NCBI GenBank assembly: GCA_005883775.1
Contig: VBEU01000056.1
Span: forward strand, 1-41,468
DNA: 41,468 nucleotides
Reading direction: 5' to 3'
From: Chloroflexota bacterium
Lineage (GTDB): Bacteria; Chloroflexota; Limnocylindria; P2-11E
The notes beneath the pieces were generated by a model. It saw nothing but the letters and a program-made list of their open reading frames with translations, was not told the DNA's origin and did not search any database. Positions 7,698 to 16,402 of this stretch are shown here, piece by piece. A program made the position numbers and the translations under genes. How positions within the stretch are numbered: the stretch's first letter is position 1; the number at the start of each line of letters is the position of its first letter.

Positions 7698-9292
7698 TAG
7701 AGCAGCGCCGTGATGAGGGGGATGAGCACGAGGACCATCCACGCGCCGTACAGGAACTTGGTGTAAGCGACGACGAGAAGCACCGTGCCGGTCACGACGG
7801 TCCCAAATATGTTGATGACCATGGAAACGCGCCAGCCGCGATTGCGCAGGCGCCGCCAACGGCGCACGAGGCCCGACTGCGAGAGTGTGAAGGCGAGGAA
7901 CACACCGATCGTGTAGAGCGGGACGAGGTTGGTCACGCTCCCGCCGAAAGCCGTCAGGATCAGGCCCGCCAGCAGGGCGAGCACGATGATCCCGAAGTTG
8001 AAGGCCAGGCGCGACCCGACGTCCGCAAAATGGCGTGGCATAAAGCGGTCGTTGGCGAGGACCGACGCCAAACGCGGGAACCCGGTGAATCCGGTATTCG
8101 CGGCCAGCAACAGGATGATGGCCGTCGTGACCTGAACGGCGTAGTAGAACGGTGTGCCCGCACCCACGATCGCACGGGTCATCATGCTGTTGACGGTCTC
8201 CTGCTCGTTCAGATCCGGCTGTATGCCGATGGTCGTGGTGAGGTACGTGATCGCGAGGAAGATGGTCGAGAAGATCGTCCCCATGAGTACGAGGGTGATC
8301 ACCGCATTCTTCCTCTCGGGACGGCGGAAGCTGGGGACGCCATTGGCGACGGCCTCGCTTCCGGTGAGGCCGACCGACCCTGACGCGAACGCGCGAAGGA
8401 CCAATAGCAGAGTCAGGGGCGCGGTCCCCTCCGACGGAAAGGGATTCGGTGGTGCGGCCGGAGCGGGCATGTCGCCCGTCGCGATCCGAAAGAGGCCGAA
8501 GCCCACGAGCCCGTACATCGCGATCATGTACGCGTAGGTTGGAGCCGCAAACAGCAATCCAGCTTCGCGCACACCGCGCAGGTTACCGATGACCAGCAGC
8601 GCGATGAGAACCAGACCAGCTACGACGCGGTAGTCGTGCAACTCAGGTACGAAGCTCGAGATCGCGGCAACGCCCGCGGCGGTCGAGACGGCGACGGTCA
8701 ACACGTAGTCGATGAGCAGAGCCGACGCGGCGACAAGACCGGCGATCACGCCGTGGTTCTCGCGGGCGACCAGATAGCTGCCACCGCCGTTGGGATATGC
8801 CCAGATCACCCGGGACTCCGAAAGAATGACGATCGCAAGAACGAAGACGACCGCGATCGCGATGGGCATCGTGAGCGACAGGGCAGCGACTCCGGCGAGG
8901 ACGAGGATGCGCATCGCTTCCTCGGTCGCGTAGGCCGACGACGAGATGTTGTCGGAGGCCAGGATCGGCAAACCGGTAGCGACGCTGACGCGCTCCTCGC
9001 CCTCGGCTTCAGTCTCGAGGCGTTTGCCGATGAGGAACCGTAAGGTCGCATCCCACGCACGCCCGAGCCGGCCGGTGCGTTCCATGGTCTCCTCGGTGGC
9101 GACCCACCGGCCTCCGTGACCGCGAAGCCCACTGCCGGTTGGCCGGACGATCCGGACGTAGCGGTCGCCGACGTGCCGTCCCGGTTTGCTTACCCGCTTT
9201 TCGAGTGAAGGCGACTCCGGTCGGTCATTCACGCTCGGTGGGTCGGGTGGTCGATCCTTGGGAGTGTCGTCCTCGCCTTCGTCGTCGGTCAC
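7676..9292 (-). CDS. Second KimA-like APC permease, membrane portion; frame lost near 7690
   Basis: Strongly similar to the 3624..5642 product throughout, including GDRYVRIV near the N-terminus and the LASDNISSSAYATEEAMRIL motif. Confidence 0.85.
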   Translation of the reverse strand: MTDDEGEDDTPKDRPPDPPSVNDRPESPSLEKRVSKPGRHVGDRYVRIVRPTGSGLRGHGGRWVATEETMERTGRLGRAWDATLRFLIGKRLETEAEGEERVSVATGLPILASDNISSSAYATEEAMRILVLAGVAALSLTMPIAIAVVFVLAIVILSESRVIWAYPNGGGSYLVARENHGVIAGLVAASALLIDYVLTVAVSTAAGVAAISSFVPELHDYRVVAGLVLIALLVIGNLRGVREAGLLFAAPTYAYMIAMYGLVGFGLFRIATGDMPAPAAPPNPFPSEGTAPLTLLLVLRAFASGSVGLTGSEAVANGVPSFRRPERKNAVITLVLMGTIFSTIFLAITYLTTTIGIQPDLNEQETVNSMMTRAIVGAGTPFYYAVQVTTAIILLLAANTGFTGFPRLASVLANDRFMPRHFADVGSRLAFNFGIIVLALLAGLILTAFGGSVTNLVPLYTIGVFLAFTLSQSGLVRRWRRLRNRGWRVSMVINIFGTVVTGTVLLVVAYTKFLYGAWMVLVLIPLITALLYSCRLRS

Positions 9293-9293
9293 G

Positions 9294-9764
9294 TCAGGGT
9301 TGGGATTGTGGCACGGGACCGCGGGCCCGCTCTGCCGCCGATTGGTCGAGGAGCACGACCTCGCGGGCGGATGCGGCCGCCCGCCGGTCTATCGAGACAA
9401 GATGCGCGGGTGACGTCAGCACCTGGATGGTGAGTGCATCGGGCGGCGGCACCGTGAACATCGCGCGGACGGTGAGCGTGTTGCCGAAGCGATCTACCCG
9501 CGCAATGCGGATGTCATACCCGCCGGTGCGCTGCGAGCCGGCAAAGGCGGCGAGGTAGAAGCGGGTGGCGTCTGGGGTGGCAAGCCGACCAAGCCCGGTG
9601 AGTCCGAGATCGCTCGCGGCGACGACGCGGGGCCCGCCCTCGTACCCCGACTGCTGCGTAGCGCCGTGATCGGTGAACGGAATGTTCTGAGCGTCGGTCA
9701 CGTCTGCCCCCGGTCCACCGCACCCGATCGTGGCGACAAGCAGGAGCTCACAGGCCGAACGCAA
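9294..9764 (-). CDS. Putative lipoprotein with PrcB_C-like (protease complex) domain
   Basis: FYLAAFAGSQRTGGYDIRIARVDRFGNTLTVRAMFTVPPPDALTIQVLTSPAHLVSID resembles PrcB_C; lipobox-like VATIGC. Confidence 0.65.
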   Translation of the reverse strand: MRSACELLLVATIGCGGPGADVTDAQNIPFTDHGATQQSGYEGGPRVVAASDLGLTGLGRLATPDATRFYLAAFAGSQRTGGYDIRIARVDRFGNTLTVRAMFTVPPPDALTIQVLTSPAHLVSIDRRAAASAREVVLLDQSAAERARGPVPQSQP

Positions 9765-10464
9765 GGCGATCCGCGAAGATCGAGGGAAGGCCTCGTTCCC
9801 GGATCCGGCGCTGCGTCTCGTCCAACCGATACGGTGAACGATGGAAGGTCACCGTGCCCGGCGCAAGGTCCAAGACCGCGTACGCGGCACGCGGATCTCC
9901 ATCGCGTGGCTGACCCACGCTGCCAGGGTTCACAAACGCGCGGGGGGCGAGCGCGTAGGGAGTGTCGTACCTCACGCGGCCGGGCTGTCCCTTGGCGTCG
10001 CCCCGGAAGAGCGAGGGGACGTGGGTATGGCCGGCGCAGCAGTGCGATGTGCTCGCAAGCCCGAGCGAAGCGGCCGCGCTCCTTGGATTCGTGACGTACT
10101 CCCACAGCGGATCGCGGAGGCTTCCGTGGCACAACGTCACGTCGCTCGTCTCGAGCGTGCGCGGAAGAGCCGCCAGCATGTCGCGCTCGGCCGAGGAGAG
10201 CCAGCTCTGATGCATCTTCGCGGCGACAGCTGCCGGCGGATTGAAGAAGTCGAGATCCTCGCCCCTGGCGACCGCTCGGTCGTGATTGCCCGCGACGATC
10301 GTGGCCTTCCGCTCGACGAGCAGCGCGAGGACGTCGGAGGGGTCAGGGCCGTAGCCGACCGTGTCGCCGCAGACCCAAAGAGCGTCGACCGGTCCCATCT
10401 GCGCGAGCACGGCCTCGAGCGCGACGAGGTTGGCGTGCACGTCGCTGATGAGGCCGACCTTCAC
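9748..10464 (-). CDS. Metallophosphoesterase (calcineurin-like, YfcE/MJ0936-type)
   Basis: VGLISDVHANLVALEAVL, VCGDTVGYGPDP, GNHDRAV, CHGSLRDP, CAGHTHVPSLF, VNPGSVGQPRDGDPRAAYAVLD. Confidence 0.92.
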   Translation of the reverse strand: MKVGLISDVHANLVALEAVLAQMGPVDALWVCGDTVGYGPDPSDVLALLVERKATIVAGNHDRAVARGEDLDFFNPPAAVAAKMHQSWLSSAERDMLAALPRTLETSDVTLCHGSLRDPLWEYVTNPRSAAASLGLASTSHCCAGHTHVPSLFRGDAKGQPGRVRYDTPYALAPRAFVNPGSVGQPRDGDPRAAYAVLDLAPGTVTFHRSPYRLDETQRRIRERGLPSIFADRLAFGL

Positions 10465-11165
10465 GCCTTCGACGCCTGCTGCGCAGCGCGGATCGTGAAC
10501 CGCTTCTCAGCGAGGGCGCGACCGATCACGACCGATGAGACGCCACGCGATGCGAGCGCGCGAATGTCGTCGAGGTCGCGGACGCCGCCACCGGCATGCA
10601 GCGCAACGCGGTCGCGGACCACCCCTCGCACCGCATCGACCAAGGCGAGAGGTGGGCCCGCGAGCCGACCTTCCGCCGTCAGATCGATGAGATACAGGCC
10701 GCGCACGCCGGCGAGCAGTGCGGCGCGCGCCGCCGCGAGCGCGCCCCGTCCGGTCGCGACCGCGACCAGACCCGGATCACCGCCGCGTGGTGCGAGGAAT
10801 CCGGCGCGCGCCTCGATCTCGACGATGCCGCGATCGCCGAGCGCGGCGATCTCTCTCAGGAGCTCGTCGTCGCCGAACACGGCGCTCGAGAAGAGCACTC
10901 CCGCGAATCCGCGATCGATCGCCCGGCGCGCCTCGCCCACCCGCGAGATGCCGCCCGCCAGACGGCAGGGCACACCCGCGGTGCGCGCGATCCCCGCGAG
11001 GAGCTCGAGATTTGTCGACTCCCCGGTCTCCGCGCGATCCAGGTCGACGAAGTGCAGCTCCTCGGCACCCTCGACGACCAGATCCCGCGCTCGCGCGACA
11101 ACGGTCTGTCCCAAACCGTCGGAGAGTCGCGCGGCGCGGACGTCGAGTGACGGCACGATCACCAT
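10461..11165 (-). CDS. HisA/HisF-like phosphoribosyl-isomerase TIM barrel (divergent)
   Basis: MVIVPSLDVRAARLSDG, LHFVDLDRAETGESTNLELL, CRLAGGISRVGEARRAIDRGFAGVLFSSAVF, YLIDLTAEGRLAGPPL, HAGGGVRDLDDIRAL, VVIGRALAEKRF. Confidence 0.75.
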   Translation of the reverse strand: MVIVPSLDVRAARLSDGLGQTVVARARDLVVEGAEELHFVDLDRAETGESTNLELLAGIARTAGVPCRLAGGISRVGEARRAIDRGFAGVLFSSAVFGDDELLREIAALGDRGIVEIEARAGFLAPRGGDPGLVAVATGRGALAAARAALLAGVRGLYLIDLTAEGRLAGPPLALVDAVRGVVRDRVALHAGGGVRDLDDIRALASRGVSSVVIGRALAEKRFTIRAAQQASKA

Positions 11166-11800
11166 GGGTGGCGCTTGGCTTCGGCCGGGGAGCGGGGGTA
11201 GCGCGACGGCGTGGCGCGCAGCTTCCGAATGACGACGAGCGATCGGCCCGGCAGCACCGCGCCGAGCCCGAGCTCCGCGGTCGGCGTGATCTTCACGATC
11301 TCGCCGCCGACGGCCGCACATGCTTTTTTCGCGCCGGCGAGCTCCGCGTCGAGCCTGCCTTTCCACGCGATCGCGTCGCCACCGATCCGAAGGAAAGGGA
11401 GGAGGTACTCGACGATCGCGCCGAGCGTACCGACAGCCCGCGCCGTCCCGACGTCGTAACGTTCGCGCCGCGCGTGCGCGAGCGCTTCCGCGCGTTCGTT
11501 CCTCACCTCGACACTGTCGAGCGCGAGTGTGCTCGTGACCTCTTCGAGAAAGCGGGCCTTCTTGCCCATCGACTCGACGAGCGTGAGGCTGGTTCCGGGG
11601 AACACCAGACGCAGGGCGATACCTGGGAATCCGGCACCGCTACCGATGTCGATGATCCGCTCGCGGCCGCTCCATTTGCGCACTCCGACGGCGGTGAACG
11701 AGTCCAGGAAATGTTTGGTCGCAATGTCGGCCGGCGTTGTGATCGCAGTGAGGTTCGTCGTCGTATTGCGTTCGATGAGGAGATCCTCGCTGGACGGCAC
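11159..11800 (-). CDS. rsmG: 16S rRNA (guanine527-N7)-methyltransferase RsmG, N-terminus short
   Basis: ERNTTTNLTAITTPADIATKHFLDSF, IIDIGSGAGFPGIALRLVFP, LVESMGKKARFLEEV, GTARAVGTLGAIVEYLLPFL; GTG start. Confidence 0.9.
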   Translation of the reverse strand: MPSSEDLLIERNTTTNLTAITTPADIATKHFLDSFTAVGVRKWSGRERIIDIGSGAGFPGIALRLVFPGTSLTLVESMGKKARFLEEVTSTLALDSVEVRNERAEALAHARRERYDVGTARAVGTLGAIVEYLLPFLRIGGDAIAWKGRLDAELAGAKKACAAVGGEIVKITPTAELGLGAVLPGRSLVVIRKLRATPSRYPRSPAEAKRHPW

Positions 11801-11812
11801 GGGCCGTAAAGT

Positions 11813-12463
11813 ATGGCCGTGAGGCGCGCCGTGGTCGTCTGGGCCGCGGCCGTTGTGATCTCGTGCGGATTGCTCGCCCTGCCGCTGATCGCGCTTGCCG
11901 CCACGAGCTCGGTGAACATCCAGGGCTCAGCGTTCGTCCCTCCGACGACCACGGTGCGCGTCGGCGACACGGTGTCGTGGACCAACCGCGACGCGTTCAG
12001 CCACACGTCCACATCGGACACGGGGGCCTGGAACTCCGACGTGATCAGAGCCGGGAGCTCGTTCTCGTTCACGTTCAGGGCCGCGGGGACGTTCGCATAT
12101 CACTGCGCGATCCATGCATTCATGCACGGCACGATCGAGGTCCAGGCGGTGACCACGCCACAGCCGACCGCACCACCCACGGCGCCGCCAACCCCCGTAC
12201 GCACCGCGCCGCCGACGATCGCGCCCACGGCCCCGCCGACGCCCGCGCCGACCGAAGCTCCGACTCCGCAGCCGACGAGCGCGACGCCGTCACCGGCTGC
12301 CACGTCTTCCGAGACCGCATCTCCATCGCCGAGCGCGGCCGCCGCGCAGCTCACGCCCGCTCCGAACGCGAGCGGTGGAGTCGCACCACTCCTCATCGGC
12401 GCCGCCGCGCTCGCCGTTGTCGTTCTCGGCGCGATCGCGCTCTTCCTCGCGCGGCGCTCCTAG
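11813..12463 (+). CDS. Cupredoxin (plastocyanin/amicyanin-like) with Pro/Thr-rich stalk and C-terminal TM anchor
   Basis: FVPPTTTVRVGDTVSWTNRDAFSHT ... TFAYHCAIHAFMHGTIEV (type-1 Cu ligands H/C/H/M), then a PT-rich tail and a hydrophobic segment ending RRS. Confidence 0.88.
   Translation: MAVRRAVVVWAAAVVISCGLLALPLIALAATSSVNIQGSAFVPPTTTVRVGDTVSWTNRDAFSHTSTSDTGAWNSDVIRAGSSFSFTFRAAGTFAYHCAIHAFMHGTIEVQAVTTPQPTAPPTAPPTPVRTAPPTIAPTAPPTPAPTEAPTPQPTSATPSPAATSSETASPSPSAAAAQLTPAPNASGGVAPLLIGAAALAVVVLGAIALFLARRS
12140..12300 (+). repeat. Low-complexity APPT/PTP-encoding degenerate repeat
   Basis: QPTAPPTAPPTPVRTAPPTIAPTAPPTPAPTEAPTPQPT in the cupredoxin stalk. Confidence 0.6.
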
Positions 12464-12523
12464 CGCGACCGCTCGAAAGAGCGTCTGCCCCGCTCGCCCG
12501 ATGACCTGCGACAATTGGTCCTG

Positions 12524-13093
12524 ATGACCGTCGTGGCGCGCACTGGGCAGAGCGACGACGTGGCCGAGATCCTCGTCACCGCCGAGCAGATCGCCGCGAA
12601 GGTCCGGGAGCTCGGCGCCCGCATCGCGACGGATTACCAGAGCAAGGACCTCGTGCTCGTCTCCATCCTCAAAGGTGCGCTCCCGTTCCTCGCCGACCTC
12701 ATGCGCGCGACGCCGATACCGCTCTCGCTCGACTTCCTCGAGGTGTCGTCGTACGGCGCGGGCACTGAATCGACCGGAGCGGTCCGGATCCTGAAGGACC
12801 TCGCGAACCCCATCGAGGGCAGGCACGTGCTGGTCGTCGAGGACATCCTCGACACGGGCCACACGCTCTCCTACGTCTTCGATCACCTTCGAGCGCAGCG
12901 GCCCGAGTCGGTCCGCCTCTGCGTGCTCCTCGACAAGCCCGCACGCCGCGTGATCCCGATCGAGATCGACTACCGCGGCTTCGAGATCGCCGACAAGTTC
13001 GTCGTCGGCTACGGGCTTGACTACGCCGAGCACTATCGGAACCTGCCGTTCGTCGGTGTGCTCAAGCCGGAGGTGTACGCGAGGAGATCGTGA
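12524..13093 (+). CDS. hpt: Hypoxanthine phosphoribosyltransferase
   Basis: DLVLVSILKGALPFLADLMR, VLVVEDILDTGHTLSYV PRPP motif, ADKFVVGYGLDYAEHYRNLPFVGVL. Confidence 0.95.
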   Translation: MTVVARTGQSDDVAEILVTAEQIAAKVRELGARIATDYQSKDLVLVSILKGALPFLADLMRATPIPLSLDFLEVSSYGAGTESTGAVRILKDLANPIEGRHVLVVEDILDTGHTLSYVFDHLRAQRPESVRLCVLLDKPARRVIPIEIDYRGFEIADKFVVGYGLDYAEHYRNLPFVGVLKPEVYARRS

Positions 13094-15579
13094 TGATCTG
13101 GCTCGCGCGGATCGTCATCGTCGCGCTGCTCTTTGCCGCGATACCGCAACGCGCCGCCGCGAGCTCGCCACTCGCCCCGCTGCCGGCAACGATACGTGTG
13201 AACATTTCCCTTCTCGGTACGAGCTACGCGAAGATCGGCTCCACGGGATCGTTGAGTGTCACGCGAGACGACGGCGCGGTGCTCTACCAGGGCCCGAAAT
13301 ACACGATCGCGCGGCGCGGTGTGCGCCGGCTTGCCGATCCGACCCAGACCGCGGTCAGCGTCCGCGACCCCGACGAGCGGCGCAGCCTTGCGCAGCAGTT
13401 CCGCCAGGCGCGCCTCCGCGCGCAGGTCGAGGACATTCCGATCGTGACCATCCCGTTCGAGTTCGCGATCGAGGGCGATGGCTCGGACCCACTCGCGGCG
13501 CCGCTTTTCTCGGCGCCACAGATCACGCCACTCCACTACATAGCGAGCGGCGGGCTTCTCACGTTCAACGGGCGCGCGTATCGCGGCACGCTGGACCTCA
13601 CTCGCGATGACGACGGTGACATGATCGTGGTGAACCAGGTCGACACGGCCGCGTACCTGGCGTCGGTCGTCGGGTCCGAGGAGCCCACGACCTGGATGCC
13701 GGAGGCGCTCGCGGCGCAGGCCATCGCGGCGCGCACATACCTCTCGACCCACCTGGCGCGCCACGACAACTACGACCTCGAAGGCGACACGCGCGACCAG
13801 GAGTACGACGGCCTCGCCGGCGAGTCGACCTCGACGGTCAGGGCCGTCGACCGGACCGCGGGCATGATCGCCACGTACGGCGGCCGCCCGATCGAGGCGC
13901 TCTATTCCGCGAACGCGGGCGGCATCACCGAAGATAGCGAGAACGTCTACGCGAACGCGCTGCCGTATCTCCGCTCGGTCCCGTCGCCGGCCGACGACAT
14001 CGCGAAGGCCTCATCGTGGGGTCACACGAGCTGGGAGTGGACGACGGAGTTCACGGCGCCGCAGCTCCGCAGCTACATCGGCGCGCGCGGCATCGACGTT
14101 GGGGACCCGCAACGGATCGACATCACGGGAGTGACCGCGACCGGACGCGTGACCTCAGCGAAGGTCATCGGGTCGACGGGAACGCGCGACATCGGCAAGG
14201 ATCGGGCGCGGTATTATTTCGGCCTCCGCAGCACGCTCTTCACCGTCGCGACGCGTCCCGAAGAGACCGAGTACGTCGAGGCCGCGAACGCCGATCGCGT
14301 ACGTCAGCTCGACCTTCTCGGCGCGTCCATCGAGCGGACGTTCACGGTAAGCGTCAAGGATCCCGACCGCACGATCCACACGCTCCGCGTCCTCGGGTGG
14401 CAATACCGCCTTCCGGCTCGTTTCGTGTTCACCGGCAAGGGATACGGACATGGTGTTGGAATGTCGCAGTGGGGCGCTCAGGGAATGGCACTCGGCGGCA
14501 AGTCGGCGGAGGAGATCCTGAAGCACTACTACCCCGCGGGCGCGCTCCTGGCGGTCGCGGCCTGGGCCATCGCGTTCCTGACCTGGTCCAGCGAGCCCGC
14601 CGGATATGACTTCGTCGCGCTGTATTCGGCCGCACGACTCGTCGCGACGGGCGCGGCTTCGTCGGTGACCGACGCCGACGCGCTGCTCGCGATGGAGCAC
14701 GCGACCCTGCCCCAGCGCACGGTCCTGCTCAACGACCCCAACCCCCCGGCACTCGCGCTGCTCATGGCGCCGCTCGGTGCCCTGCCCCTCGTGCCCGCCT
14801 ACGCGATCTGGGCGGCGCTCGGCGCGGCGGCCCTGGCGACGGCGGCATATCTGCTCGGCCGGCTCGCAGATCCGCGGCAGCGCACGCGCCTTCTCCCGTT
14901 CGCCATCCTCGCCCCGCCTTCACTCATCGCGCTCGCCGAAGGACAGACGACGCCGTTCGTGCTGCTCGCGGTCGCGGCGTCGCTCCGGACGCCGCCGCTC
15001 TGGTCGGGAGCGCTCCTCGGTCTTGCCGCATTCCGCCCGCAGCTTCTACCGCTCTTCGCGCTGGTCGCGCTGACCGAGCGTCGTCGCGCGATCGGGCTCC
15101 TCGCGATGACCGTCGGCGTCGCCCTCGTGTCGCTCGCAACCGTCGGCTTCGAGGGAATGGCGCGCTACCCCGATCTGCTCACGCGGATCGCCACCGAGCT
15201 CCGCCCGGGCGAGCTGGGCCTCGCTGCGCTCGTGCGCCGAGTCGCAGGAGGCGAGGACCTGGTCTTGAACACCGCGCTCGCCGCTGTGATCTACGCGCTC
15301 GGCGCGATCGTCGTGCTCGCGCGCTCGCGGATGTTCACGACGCGCGCTGTCGATGCGTCGACCTGGTCGATCCTCGCGGCGCCGCACGCGCTCCTGCACG
15401 ACGGCGTCATGGCATATCCCGCAGTGGCGCGAGCCGCGACAACGACAGGCACGACCCTTCTCTGGGTCGGCTCGGGCATCGCCGTCGCGTTGATCCAACA
15501 GGCGGGAATTCCGGTCGCGCCGCTGTGGCTGCTCGCTTTGTGGCTCTCAGCCGCGAATGTGGCGGATACCGTCGATTAG
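13090..15579 (+). CDS. Composite ORF: SpoIID/LytB-domain protein (N-terminal part) joined to GT87/DUF2029-like membrane protein (from about codon 485)
   Basis: SpoIID motifs (MPEALAAQAIAARTYL, GKGYGHGVGMSQWGAQGMALGGKSAEEILKHYYP) followed directly by hydrophobic GT87-like DFVALYSAARLVATG... NDPNPPALALLMAPL. Confidence 0.75.
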   Translation: MMIWLARIVIVALLFAAIPQRAAASSPLAPLPATIRVNISLLGTSYAKIGSTGSLSVTRDDGAVLYQGPKYTIARRGVRRLADPTQTAVSVRDPDERRSLAQQFRQARLRAQVEDIPIVTIPFEFAIEGDGSDPLAAPLFSAPQITPLHYIASGGLLTFNGRAYRGTLDLTRDDDGDMIVVNQVDTAAYLASVVGSEEPTTWMPEALAAQAIAARTYLSTHLARHDNYDLEGDTRDQEYDGLAGESTSTVRAVDRTAGMIATYGGRPIEALYSANAGGITEDSENVYANALPYLRSVPSPADDIAKASSWGHTSWEWTTEFTAPQLRSYIGARGIDVGDPQRIDITGVTATGRVTSAKVIGSTGTRDIGKDRARYYFGLRSTLFTVATRPEETEYVEAANADRVRQLDLLGASIERTFTVSVKDPDRTIHTLRVLGWQYRLPARFVFTGKGYGHGVGMSQWGAQGMALGGKSAEEILKHYYPAGALLAVAAWAIAFLTWSSEPAGYDFVALYSAARLVATGAASSVTDADALLAMEHATLPQRTVLLNDPNPPALALLMAPLGALPLVPAYAIWAALGAAALATAAYLLGRLADPRQRTRLLPFAILAPPSLIALAEGQTTPFVLLAVAASLRTPPLWSGALLGLAAFRPQLLPLFALVALTERRRAIGLLAMTVGVALVSLATVGFEGMARYPDLLTRIATELRPGELGLAALVRRVAGGEDLVLNTALAAVIYALGAIVVLARSRMFTTRAVDASTWSILAAPHALLHDGVMAYPAVARAATTTGTTLLWVGSGIAVALIQQAGIPVAPLWLLALWLSAANVADTVD

Positions 15580-15854
15580 TCCTCGTCGCTTCGGTTTCGC
15601 TCTGTTATTCGTCGGAGCTGCCGTATCGGGTCCCAGCCGGATGGTGGTCGCCTGCTGGGGGAGAACCACGGATAGCCAGCTGCCATCCACTTTTCACGCA
15701 GGACTAGGTATCGGGCGGGCCGCGCAAGTACGTCCCCGCCCGCGGCGTCCTCGTATCCGAAGTGCGTTCCACACGATGAGCAGATTTCGAACGAGCCTGA
15801 GTCGCCGCGCCATGGTGGCTGCCTGAGGTCCGGGTAGCCACAGACCGGGCACAC
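15576..15854 (-). CDS. CPCC-family cysteine-rich protein
   Basis: VCPVCGYPDLRQPPWRGDSGSFEICSSCGTHFGYEDA ... YLVLREKWMAAGYPWFS; GTG start inferred at 15854. Confidence 0.75.
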   Translation of the reverse strand: MCPVCGYPDLRQPPWRGDSGSFEICSSCGTHFGYEDAAGGDVLARPARYLVLREKWMAAGYPWFSPSRRPPSGWDPIRQLRRITERNRSDED

Positions 15855-15883
15855 GTGGCTTGGCCGATCGAACGCCAGGGCGA

Positions 15884-16402
15884 CTACTCGCCCTTGAACT
15901 TCTGCGAGTTCCCCATGTGCGGCCAAACCCGCTCTTGCGCGATCGCCAGCAGCTGCTTGGTGTGATTCCGATCGTGAGAGACCCACTCATGGAGTAGGTC
16001 GCGCACGGTGAGGCGCCCGGCCATCGGATGCTCGATGCCCTTGGCGAGATCCGGCGGTTTCAGCGAACGAACGAGATTGATGCTGTCGTTGCGGACACCC
16101 ATGAACTCCATCCAGAGGCTCTGGCCTATCCGCGCGCAATCGTTCCGTTGCCTCGCAACCTCAGCCTGGTCCCACGAGCTGGTCTTCTCTTTGCCGGCCA
16201 GGATCTCGCGGATGCGGCCGGCGAATCCACGCTTCTCGGCCTCGACCAGGTGGCCGACGACCTGGTTGGCGCACCACTCCTTTTCGTCGAAGTGCCAGCC
16301 GCTGTCGGCGTCAAGGGCTGCGAGCTCGGCCTCGATGAGCGCACACGTCGCCTCGAGATACTCGGCGACCTGATCGGTCGTGAGCTCGGACGTCGTGGTC
16401 AT
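15884..16402 (-). CDS. DinB-superfamily protein
   Basis: Four-helix layout with EWCANQVVGHLVEAEKRG and LLHEWVSHDRNHTKQLLAI; 4-bp overlap with upstream gene. Confidence 0.82.
   Translation of the reverse strand: MTTTSELTTDQVAEYLEATCALIEAELAALDADSGWHFDEKEWCANQVVGHLVEAEKRGFAGRIREILAGKEKTSSWDQAEVARQRNDCARIGQSLWMEFMGVRNDSINLVRSLKPPDLAKGIEHPMAGRLTVRDLLHEWVSHDRNHTKQLLAIAQERVWPHMGNSQKFKGE

Noticed and set aside
9841-11232. 463-aa plus-strand ORF over metallophosphoesterase and HisA-like genes
   Set aside because: Crosses two well-supported minus-strand genes; low-complexity Arg/Ala/Ser-rich second half; high-GC shadow ORF.
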